NCBI GenBank assembly: GCA_018711415.1
Contig: DVIJ01000015.1
Span: 1 to 28,522 of the forward strand
Source: Scatomorpha merdavium
Lineage (GTDB): Bacteria; Bacillota; Clostridia; Oscillospirales; Oscillospiraceae
Reading direction: 5' to 3'
DNA: 28,522 bases
Shown: positions 20,806 through 27,451 of the stretch, piece by piece
How the letters are laid out: every line of letters begins with the position of its first letter
How positions within the stretch are numbered: position 1 is the first letter of the stretch
Program-made: the position numbers and the translations under genes
The notes under the pieces: generated by a model
What the model was told of the DNA's origin: nothing
Seen by the model: only the letters and a program-made list of their open reading frames with translations
Database searches by the model: none

Positions 20806-21784
20806 GCTTATCACCTGCTTTCCTGAGCGGCAGACGTATGACGGGCTTGTACTTCTTTATGAGAGACATGAGAAGTACGCCTGCAAGCATTATGATCGCG
20901 GTCGACAGGCCCTGGTAATATGCGTTTATCTTGGCTCCGTACACCGTGTAAGTTATAAGATACATGAACATCGCGCCGAACATCGCGCCGATCGGATTTC
21001 CCTCTCCGCCCGTCAGCGCAACGCCGCCTATCACGACCGCCGCGACGGCATTCATGGAAAGGCTGAGTCCGACCGTTGGATTGCCTCCGCCTATGTTGCC
21101 CGAAAGAGCGATCGCGCCTATCGCGGTGCAGAATGCCGCATACAAATATGTCGTGAAATGTACGAGGTTTGAAGGGATGCCGGAAAAGTATGCTTTCTTT
21201 TCATCCTTGCCGACGGCATATATCCAAACCCCGAAAGGCGTCATACGTATCACAAACCAGATTATCAGCGGCACAAGTATGAACCAGACGGAAGTCGGGA
21301 TACCGAGGATGTTCCCGCTGCTGTAAAAACGTATGAAATCCGCATTTCCCACTCCGCTGGGCGTCGGCATGATGCACAGCGCCAAGCCGCTTGCAACGGA
21401 AGTTGTCGCGAAGGTCGTCAGCAGAGGATTGAGGCGGAAAAAGCCCACCATGACTCCGTTCAGCAGACCCACGGCCATGGCCAGTCCTATACCCGCAAGC
21501 GCGGCCGTAAACACCGGCACGCCCTTATCCACAAACGTAACATAGGTCACGTTCACAACGCACACGATGGCTCCAAGCGAAACGTCAAAGCCGCCGCCTA
21601 TAACGACCACCGACAGCGCTATCGTCAAGCACACGAGCGGAGCCGCCAGATTGATGAAGCTGAGCAAAGCCGCCCCTCCGGTGAAGCCCTTGACGAGAAA
21701 CGTGTTTGCCACATATACGGCAACCATGAGCACAAATGCCGGGAAGGCCGAGGACCTGGTGATGCGCTTCAAAACACTTTTCAT
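20795..21784 (-). CDS. Sugar ABC transporter permease (RbsC-like), first copy
   Basis: 329 aa polytopic membrane protein of the same family as the following permease. It has VVIGGGFDVSLGAIVCVVNV in the first half, the coupling segment WIYAVGKDEKKAYFSGIPS and AVVIGGVALTGGEGNP in the second half. ATG overlaps the ATPase stop by 4 nt (21781-21784). Two different permeases with one duplicated ATPase is a normal layout for ribose/AI-2-type importers. Substrate not predictable. Confidence 0.92.
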   Translation of the reverse strand: MKSVLKRITRSSAFPAFVLMVAVYVANTFLVKGFTGGAALLSFINLAAPLVCLTIALSVVVIGGGFDVSLGAIVCVVNVTYVTFVDKGVPVFTAALAGIGLAMAVGLLNGVMVGFFRLNPLLTTFATTSVASGLALCIMPTPSGVGNADFIRFYSSGNILGIPTSVWFILVPLIIWFVIRMTPFGVWIYAVGKDEKKAYFSGIPSNLVHFTTYLYAAFCTAIGAIALSGNIGGGNPTVGLSLSMNAVAAVVIGGVALTGGEGNPIGAMFGAMFMYLITYTVYGAKINAYYQGLSTAIIMLAGVLLMSLIKKYKPVIRLPLRKAGDKHEE

Positions 21785-23283
21785 TTGTTTTCTGCGCCTC
21801 CCTCTTTGGGCATTGCATACGCCGCAATGTTTTCCGTTGTAATGTCGCTCCCCTTGAGAGTGCCTACGATCTGCCCGTCATACATTACTATCACCTTGGA
21901 AAAGGGTACGGACTTTGTCAGCTCTACAAGCTCCTCATCGTCGCTGGATACAAATATGACGGCGGAGCCTGAGTAGGTCAGTTCTTTCAGCAGATTGTGG
22001 ACATCTCTGCGCGCGTTGACGTCTATGCCCTTCGTCGGATCGTCCGCGAGTATGATCTTCGGTTCCGCGGACGTCCATCGGGCCATTACAACTTTTTGCT
22101 GGTTGCCGCCGCTGAGGTTTTGAATGAGCTGCTTTGGGGAGTCCATGACCACGTTATATTTTTTGAGGATCTCGAGCTTGCTCTCGCGGCTTTTCCCTGC
22201 ATGAAGCACGAGGTCGGTTATGGCGCTCACGTTCTCCATAATGCTTCTGTTGGCAAAAGTACCCTCCAGCTCTCTCTCTCCGGAGATAAAGGCCATCTTT
22301 TTCTTGACGGCAGCTCTCGGTGACTTCAGCTTGCAGGGCTTGCCATACAGCTCGAGTGAAACCGGCCTGTCCATGGCGAACAGCATCCGCACAAGTTCCG
22401 ACTGACCGTTGCCCTGGAGACCAGCGACGCCTATAGTCTCGCCTTCGTGCAGCTCCAGGCTCACCGTTGAATCTCTCCCGAGCAAGTTCAGGTTCGACAC
22501 ACTCAATGCAACTTTTCTGTTCTCATAACAGCCGTCGGCGTCCTCGGCTATTTCAACTTCCGTTATATTCCGCCCTGTCATCAGCGACAGCAGCTCGTTC
22601 TTTTCCATCTTGGATATGTCATAAGTTCCGATGACGCTCCCGTTTCGCAGGATCGTCACCGAATCGCAGATGGCATACAGCTCCGGAAGCCTGTGGGAAA
22701 CAAATATCACGCTGCAGCCCTTGGAGCTCAGTTCCCTCACGACGTTCCTGACTATTTCCACCTCTTCACGGTACAGCGCGGACGTTATCTCGTCCAAAAT
22801 GAGTATTTCTGGTTCCTGTACAAGAGCCTTTGCAAACTCCACCATGTATTTGTGGTTTATGGAGAGCTCTTCGATCTTTTTATCTATCAGCTTTGCAAGC
22901 CCCAGTCTGTCAAGTGCAGCCAAGGCCGATTCTCTGAGCTCTTTTCTGTTTATCGCGCCCATTTTTGTGGGCATGTTGCAAATGGTCAGGTTTTCAGCAA
23001 CAGACAGGTTTGAAAGCAAACTCAATTCCTGAGCCGTTATTACAACGTGTTTTTTCCTTGCGGAAGCCGGAGATGAAAACGTCGTTTCTTTGCCGTCCAA
23101 ATAAATCTTGCCGCCACTGGTCCCAACAAAGCCGCCGATTATTTTTGCGAGCGTGCTTTTGCCCGAGCCATTTCCTCCGAAGAGCGCTCTAACCTCTCCC
23201 CGCTCTATCGAGATGGACACATCTCTGAGTGCTACGACCGCGCCGTATGATTTGTTGATCCCTTTGCACTCAAGTCTCGCCAT
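21781..23283 (-). CDS. Sugar ABC transporter ATPase with two nucleotide-binding domains (RbsA-like)
   Basis: 500 aa, two fused ABC domains energising import through the two permeases. Domain 1 has a good Walker A GGNGSGKST and Walker B ILILDE but a damaged signature (LSINHK where LSIGQQQ is common). Domain 2 has the lysine-less GLQGNGQSE normal for this family in the Walker A position, an intact LSGGNQQK signature, and ADDPTKGID with Asp replacing the catalytic Glu. Thus one composite ATP site is kept (Walker A 1 with signature 2) and both losses fall in the other. The ATG at 23283 has GGAGGG upstream; an upstream in-frame start lies across that site. It follows the binding-protein gene by 80 nt with a hairpin in between. 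Confidence 0.92.
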   Translation of the reverse strand: MARLECKGINKSYGAVVALRDVSISIERGEVRALFGGNGSGKSTLAKIIGGFVGTSGGKIYLDGKETTFSSPASARKKHVVITAQELSLLSNLSVAENLTICNMPTKMGAINRKELRESALAALDRLGLAKLIDKKIEELSINHKYMVEFAKALVQEPEILILDEITSALYREEVEIVRNVVRELSSKGCSVIFVSHRLPELYAICDSVTILRNGSVIGTYDISKMEKNELLSLMTGRNITEVEIAEDADGCYENRKVALSVSNLNLLGRDSTVSLELHEGETIGVAGLQGNGQSELVRMLFAMDRPVSLELYGKPCKLKSPRAAVKKKMAFISGERELEGTFANRSIMENVSAITDLVLHAGKSRESKLEILKKYNVVMDSPKQLIQNLSGGNQQKVVMARWTSAEPKIILADDPTKGIDVNARRDVHNLLKELTYSGSAVIFVSSDDEELVELTKSVPFSKVIVMYDGQIVGTLKGSDITTENIAAYAMPKEGGAENK

Positions 23284-23300
23284 ATCTTTCCCTCCAAAAC

Positions 23301-23339
23301 GCTTGCCGCCCAAAACCGGCTCCGTTCAGGGCGGCAAGC
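23301..23339 (-). other. Intercistronic hairpin between binding protein and ATPase genes
   Basis: A perfect 11-bp stem GCTTGCCGCCC / GGGCGGCAAGC with a 17-nt loop, followed on the minus strand by GTTTTGG. The short T-run makes it a leaky terminator or an RNA-stabilising 3' structure. Either would give more of the binding protein than of the membrane parts, as is common in such operons. Confidence 0.75.
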
Positions 23340-23363
23340 ACGCTATTCTGGCTCAAAAACGGG

Positions 23364-24521
23364 TCACTTTACAAAATAGGAATCGATCTGCTCCTGGCTC
23401 ATCCAGCCGTCAAGAGTATCGGCATCGGACATACCCTCGCCGAGCGCAACGGCCTCGTCCACGCTTATGGACTTGGCATACTTGAACCTCGCCATCCAGG
23501 GCGCGTCGGGCTGCGCTTCATTGGTGACGATGTAGGGGGGCTCAAGCAGGATCGTGTTGACAAGATTCTCGTCGAGCGGATTGGGAACGAGCACGGATTC
23601 ATCAAGCTCGTAACCCTCAAGGAGCCTCATGGTAACGTTGAGAGCATCGCATATCTGGCCGGGGTGAGTGGCATAGGCGACGCAATTGAGCGTGTCACTC
23701 TCCGCCCAGGAACGCAGGAAGCCGAAGGTGGAGTCTCCGGTCATTATTCCCGGGGTCTTGCCGGCATTTTCATATGCCATGAGCACGCCGGGCGCCGTCA
23801 CGTCCTGCTGAAGCACGCCGTCGATGTTGTCAAACGTAGAAAGGAAGGTGGCCATGACGGACTGGGCCTCGGTGGCGTTCCAGTTGGCGGGGGCGGAAGC
23901 GAGAACGTTGATTTCAGGATACTCGGCAAGCACGCTCTCGTAGATCTCAACGCGGATCTTGTCGGCGGAGTTGCCCTCGACGCCGGTGAGCTGCACTATG
24001 TTGCCCTTTCCGCCCAGCTCATTGACCAGCCAGTCTATATTGAGCTGCGCGAAACTCTCGTTGTCGCCGCCGACAAAATAGGTCCCCTCATAGGCGGCAG
24101 GGTCGCCGGCTATGACTACGAGTATGCCCTCGCTCTGGGCGCGCTCAATGACGGTACCGAGCGAAGTCGCGGAAACGGGGGTTATCATGATCGCGTCAAC
24201 GCCCTCGTCGATCATGTTGTTGATCTGGGTGATCTGCTTGGAAACGTCGTTATCGGCGTCGGTGATGATCAGCTCCTTGAGCCTGCCCTCGGCCTTGAGC
24301 TGCTCGGCCATAGCTTCCGCGTCGGCCACATACTGCGCGCGCCAGGTGTTGCCCACAAACACGTTTGCAAAGCCGATAGTGAAGCCCTCACTCTCGTCCG
24401 CAACAGGCTCGCCGGTATTCTGGACCTCGGGGCTGTTCTGCGGCTCCTCGGTCTGTCCGCAGGCGCAAAGCAGCAAAAGCAGCATTGCCAGCGCAACGAC
24501 AAGTGATACCATCTTCTTCAT
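23364..24521 (-). CDS. Sugar-binding lipoprotein of ABC importer (periplasmic-binding-protein type 1)
   Basis: 385 aa. The N-terminus MKKMVSLVVALAMLLLLLCA ends in a lipobox LCAC, with Cys21 as the lipidated residue, then an acidic linker. The mature part (from about residue 47, FTIGFANVFVGNTWRAQYVA) is a type 1 binding fold of the RbsB/LsrB class: two lobes with ITDADNDVSKQITQINNMID, GVDAIMITPVSA and a hinge region. It captures the solute outside the membrane. ATG with AAGGAGG 9 nt upstream. First gene of the 11-gene operon, transcribed from the divergent control region. The ligand is unknown; similar proteins bind ribose, xylose, AI-2 or inositol. Confidence 0.92.
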   Translation of the reverse strand: MKKMVSLVVALAMLLLLLCACGQTEEPQNSPEVQNTGEPVADESEGFTIGFANVFVGNTWRAQYVADAEAMAEQLKAEGRLKELIITDADNDVSKQITQINNMIDEGVDAIMITPVSATSLGTVIERAQSEGILVVIAGDPAAYEGTYFVGGDNESFAQLNIDWLVNELGGKGNIVQLTGVEGNSADKIRVEIYESVLAEYPEINVLASAPANWNATEAQSVMATFLSTFDNIDGVLQQDVTAPGVLMAYENAGKTPGIMTGDSTFGFLRSWAESDTLNCVAYATHPGQICDALNVTMRLLEGYELDESVLVPNPLDENLVNTILLEPPYIVTNEAQPDAPWMARFKYAKSISVDEAVALGEGMSDADTLDGWMSQEQIDSYFVK

Positions 24522-24549
24522 TTGCTTATTCCTCCTTTTGAAATTATAA

Positions 24550-24585
24550 TCGAAGTGTCTCCTGTAACTAGCTTGTCCACTTCGA
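24550..24585. promoter_or_regulatory. Inverted repeat in the 5' leader of the binding-protein gene
   Basis: TCGAAGTG (24550-24557) and CACTTCGA (24578-24585), a perfect 8-bp inverted repeat with a 20-nt spacer, between the minus-strand promoter and the ribosome binding site. It could be a roadblock operator or a leader hairpin. Confidence 0.45.
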
Positions 24586-24599
24586 CCGACTGTACCAAC

Positions 24600-24628
24600 A
24601 ATATATCACGTGCCTTGCTCACAGTCAA
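24600..24628 (-). promoter_or_regulatory. Promoter of the 11-gene sugar/amide operon
   Basis: On the minus strand TTGACT (24628-24623), exactly 17-nt spacer, TATATT (24605-24600). The transcript would start near 24593, giving a leader of about 70 nt before the binding-protein ATG. Confidence 0.8.
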
Positions 24629-24710
24629 CCAAATTCATTCATATATCGCCATTATAATTCTTTTTTGTTCATATTCACTCATTTGTGATTCTCATTTAGT
24701 GCGTATAAAC

Positions 24711-24760
24711 CAAACTCATCTCCTTCACGCTCGAATTCGCGCATGACAGAGATGAGTTTG
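24711..24760. promoter_or_regulatory. 50-bp concentric palindrome in the divergent control region
   Basis: The outer arms CAAACTCATCTC (24711-24722) and GAGATGAGTTTG (24749-24760) are a perfect 12-bp inverted repeat. The centre CGAATTCG (24732-24739) is a perfect palindrome on the same axis, and 21 of the 25 symmetric pairs match overall. It lies between the two divergent promoters, 25 bp before the -35 box of the regulator gene. The best reading is an operator for the DeoR-family regulator, with the alternative of a hairpin in a transcript. The rest of the 347-bp gene-free stretch (24522-24868) is AT-rich and holds the two promoters and the 8-bp repeat; I see no gene in it. Confidence 0.7.
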
Positions 24761-24785
24761 ATCAAATATCTTCTGCTTGTAAATA

Positions 24786-24814
24786 TTGAAATTCACAGTT
24801 CTTTTGTGTAGAAT
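24786..24814 (+). promoter_or_regulatory. Promoter of the DeoR-family regulator gene
   Basis: TTGAAA (24786-24791), 17-nt spacer, TAGAAT (24809-24814). The leader would be about 48 nt before the ATG at 24869. Confidence 0.75.
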
Positions 24815-24868
24815 ACTGATTAGGAAATATTAGCGCAGTACCTTGATATTGCAAATGGATGTGATAGT

Positions 24869-25639
24869 ATGCTTCAAGCGGAGCGGCAGCAGAGAATACT
24901 TACGCTCATAGAACAAAGAGGAGTCGTAAACGCTCATGAATTGTCAAAAGAGCTCGGCGCATCTCTTTCAACCATCCGCAGGGACCTTTTTGAACTGGAG
25001 TCTAACAGGAAGCTGACCAGGACCCACGGCGGCGCGATCTCAAACGCTTACAGCCTTTCTGTTGAGCAGTCCGTCAACATCAAGAAGGATTCGTTTGCCG
25101 ACGAGAAAAAGCGCATTGCCCAGGCGGCTGCCACCTTTATCAAGCCCGGTGACACCATCATACTTGACTCCAGCACAACCGTCAACGCAATGACGGATTA
25201 TCTTTCCGACATTGCAAACCTCACCGTCATCACAAACGACCTGCTCAATGTCAATCGTCTCTCCCAATACGGGAATATTTCGCTCATGACCGTCGGCGGG
25301 CTGCTGAGAAAGGGCTCTTACACGCACATAGGCTATTTTTGTGAGAGGATGCTGGAGGAAATACACGCAGACGTCGCTTTCCTGGGCGTGGACGCCGTCA
25401 ATTCCAAGGCCGGCGCCATGATATGCGCGCAGGAAGGTACGCGGCAGAAAAGGCTCATGGTCGAGGCCGCCGCCGAATCCATCATCGTTTGCGACCACTC
25501 AAAATTTGCGGCCAAGGCCCTAGTCAGCTTCTGCTCCATCCGCAACATATCCAAGATCATCACAGGACGTGAAGCGCTGGACAACGAAAGCGCACTCTCC
25601 GCGATTCGCAGCCAGGGAGTTGAGATCATCACAGTCTGA
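24869..25639 (+). CDS. DeoR/GlpR-family transcriptional regulator
   Basis: 256 aa, normal length for the family. An N-terminal helix-turn-helix (MLQAERQQRILTLIEQRG, then HELSKELGASLSTIRRDLFE to about residue 45, and the wing LTRTHGGAI) is followed by a sugar-phosphate-sensing DeoRC domain (IIL-DSSTTVNAM, GGLLRKGS, FLGVDAVN, CDHSKF). Such proteins usually repress adjacent sugar operons until a phosphorylated intermediate binds. Divergent placement next to the 11-gene operon makes it the likely regulator, with the product of the PfkB kinase a candidate inducer. ATG with a weak GGATGTG site. Followed by a strong terminator. Confidence 0.92.
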   Translation: MLQAERQQRILTLIEQRGVVNAHELSKELGASLSTIRRDLFELESNRKLTRTHGGAISNAYSLSVEQSVNIKKDSFADEKKRIAQAAATFIKPGDTIILDSSTTVNAMTDYLSDIANLTVITNDLLNVNRLSQYGNISLMTVGGLLRKGSYTHIGYFCERMLEEIHADVAFLGVDAVNSKAGAMICAQEGTRQKRLMVEAAAESIIVCDHSKFAAKALVSFCSIRNISKIITGREALDNESALSAIRSQGVEIITV

Positions 25640-25651
25640 GAACAAAGCAAG

Positions 25652-25686
25652 GAGCCGCCCTATCCACGCGATAGGGCGGCTCTTTT
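25652..25686. terminator. Bidirectional terminator between the DeoR gene and the AcnX genes
   Basis: A perfect 13-bp stem GAGCCGCCCTATC / GATAGGGCGGCTC (25652-25664 and 25670-25682) with a 5-nt loop, then TTTT on the plus side. It ends the regulator transcript and lies 13 nt after the end of the convergent AcnX small-subunit gene, so it can serve both. Confidence 0.9.
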
Positions 25687-25698
25687 GCTATTCATCTT

Positions 25699-26142
25699 TT
25701 ATTCCACCGTCACCGTGCCGTCCGGTTCCACCGTAACGGTCATGCCGTCCTGCACGTATTCCAGGAACTCGTCCCCGAGCCGGTCCACAACGGGCATGTT
25801 GGCGTCGGTCCAGTTTGCGGCCAGTATCGCGCCGGAGGCGGCGAGGCTGTCTATCGTCATCGAAAACAGCATACACGCCGGCTGATTGTCCGTCGCGCAG
25901 GCGGTGTACAGCACCATGCCGCCCGTCGTCGAGCCTATGGTCTGCGGCAGGCAGAGCGCCGTACCCTTCATCGGCTTCTTGTAGAGGTCGGCGTTGTTCT
26001 GGTCGCCGCACTTGACCTTCTTATCCCCGAACATCATTGCCATCTGGAAGCTCGCCAGCGTATTGAAGCCGCCGTGCGACACCAGCGCCGGCGCCGTGCA
26101 GCTGCCCGCCACTACGGGCCTGCCCTTGAATACCTTAGCCAT
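25699..26142 (-). CDS. AcnX-type dehydratase, small subunit (DUF126-like)
   Basis: 147 aa. This is the swivelling small subunit of aconitase X enzymes; the region PVVAGSCTAPALVSHGGFNT and LCLPQTIGSTTGGMVLYTA match the family, in which this subunit closes over the active site. The usual 'GGVDP' motif is here GGFNT, so it is a divergent branch. ATG shares its A with the stop of the large-subunit gene (TGATG), with GGGAGG upstream, so the two are coupled and made in equal amounts. Known AcnX enzymes dehydrate hydroxyproline (cis-3-hydroxy-L-proline) or mevalonate 5-phosphate. Which applies cannot be settled here. Confidence 0.82.
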   Translation of the reverse strand: MAKVFKGRPVVAGSCTAPALVSHGGFNTLASFQMAMMFGDKKVKCGDQNNADLYKKPMKGTALCLPQTIGSTTGGMVLYTACATDNQPACMLFSMTIDSLAASGAILAANWTDANMPVVDRLGDEFLEYVQDGMTVTVEPDGTVTVE

Positions 26143-27416
26143 CAGCAGGCACCTCCCGTTATCTTGTTCAGTATCTCCGCCTCGGTATAGTACCGCGCCG
26201 TGGTATACGTCCGGAGCTTGTTCGAGCAGGTGATGACCGGCATCTTGCCCGAGAGCGGGTTATTCATATACATCAGCGGACAGATGTACGAGAGTATAAC
26301 GCCCGTGCGCTCGAGCCGCTTGGCATAAACCGTCTTTTGGAACTCCTTTATCGTCGCGGGCGCGGCGGTGAACACCGTCGGCACCGTGACCTTGCTCTTG
26401 CCGTTTTCTTTGAGCGCCTTCTCGATATTCTCCGTCCAGTCCTTGAGCTGGCCGAGCGTCAGGTGCGGGCAGCCCACGAAGCAGAGCTTAGGCGCGGCGT
26501 TCAGGTCCTTCCAAACGCAGGGGTAGTTTGCCTTCACACGCTCGAGTTCGGCGTCGTCGATGACGTAGACCGGCGCGCCCTCGCGGATGAGCGACTCGCC
26601 CTGCTCCTTTGCCTCGGGCGTCAGATTTGCGATGTGGTAAAGCCCCACAGCGCCGTTTGAAGCAGTGGCCGCACCAAAGTCCTTCAAGTACGCCGTGACC
26701 TCGGGTGTTATCTCCGTTCCGAGCCACTTGTCCAGTCCCTTTATATACGGCACCTGTTCCATTACCTTCATGCCTATAGCCGAGCCTAGCAGCTGGGCCT
26801 CGGGCTTCTTTTCCGTTTTGACCTCGACTATCCAATCGGCCTTCCTTCCGTCGTCGGTGAGCAGGCCGAAATATGGCACGCAGCCGGCGATGGAACCCAT
26901 GAGCTCGAGCATGCCGGAGTTGCGGTTGCACCTCGCACCGAGAACACTGTTCGCGTAGACCACCGCCGAGGACTCCGCCCATGAGAGCACTTCGCCCTTT
27001 TCAGGCTTGTTGCCCACCTCGTCGAGGTAGCAGGCGCATGTGAAGGCGTCCTTGCTGAGTATGCCGAACTTTTCGAGCTGGGCCTCGTAGCGCTTCTGCT
27101 GCGAGTACATGATGCCCTTGAATATTATATCCTGCAGGAGGTTCGAGGGTACCTTGGGGTCAAGGGGCAGAGGGTCCGCCGAAAACTGCTGCTTTGAGAC
27201 TGCCCCAGCCTCAAGCAGCTGGTCATAGAGGTCGTACACCGGCTTCATCACGCCGATACCGAAGCTAATGACCGTATGCCCATATTTACTCGTTACCGGT
27301 ACCATTTTCTCTGCACCGAATGTCTCTCCATACATGACAAGCGAGCACATGACCTTCGCCATGACCTCGCCCTGAGCGCCGTCAAGCATGGCCTGCTGTT
27401 CCGCCGTTAGATGCAT
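26142..27416 (-). CDS. AcnX-type dehydratase, large subunit (DUF521)
   Basis: 424 aa from the ATG at 27416 (AAGGAG upstream); the family begins MxLTxEExAML, as MHLTAEQQAML here. AcnX proteins are iron-sulfur lyases of the aconitase superfamily that remove water from a small acid. Conserved parts seen are TCACYLDEVGN (126-136), the SSAVVYANSVLGARCNRNSG stretch (149-168), GCPHLT (315-320) and TCSNK (396-400). The Cys residues in these motifs are candidates for the Fe-S cluster. It forms a two-gene unit with the small subunit. No proline racemase, hydroxyproline or mevalonate gene is adjacent, so the substrate remains open. The upstream part of the open frame beyond 27416 is not used. Confidence 0.85.
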   Translation of the reverse strand: MHLTAEQQAMLDGAQGEVMAKVMCSLVMYGETFGAEKMVPVTSKYGHTVISFGIGVMKPVYDLYDQLLEAGAVSKQQFSADPLPLDPKVPSNLLQDIIFKGIMYSQQKRYEAQLEKFGILSKDAFTCACYLDEVGNKPEKGEVLSWAESSAVVYANSVLGARCNRNSGMLELMGSIAGCVPYFGLLTDDGRKADWIVEVKTEKKPEAQLLGSAIGMKVMEQVPYIKGLDKWLGTEITPEVTAYLKDFGAATASNGAVGLYHIANLTPEAKEQGESLIREGAPVYVIDDAELERVKANYPCVWKDLNAAPKLCFVGCPHLTLGQLKDWTENIEKALKENGKSKVTVPTVFTAAPATIKEFQKTVYAKRLERTGVILSYICPLMYMNNPLSGKMPVITCSNKLRTYTTARYYTEAEILNKITGGAC

Positions 27417-27428
27417 GATGATCAGCTC

Positions 27429-27448
27429 CTTGTCAACAGACTGACAAG
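27429..27448 (-). other. Small hairpin overlapping the ribosome binding site of the AcnX large subunit
   Basis: On the minus strand CTTGTC, 8-nt loop, GACAAG. The right arm runs into the Shine-Dalgarno AAGGAG (GACAAGGAG), so folding would partly mask it. A 6-bp stem is weak and this may be chance. Confidence 0.3.
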
Positions 27449-27451
27449 ATT

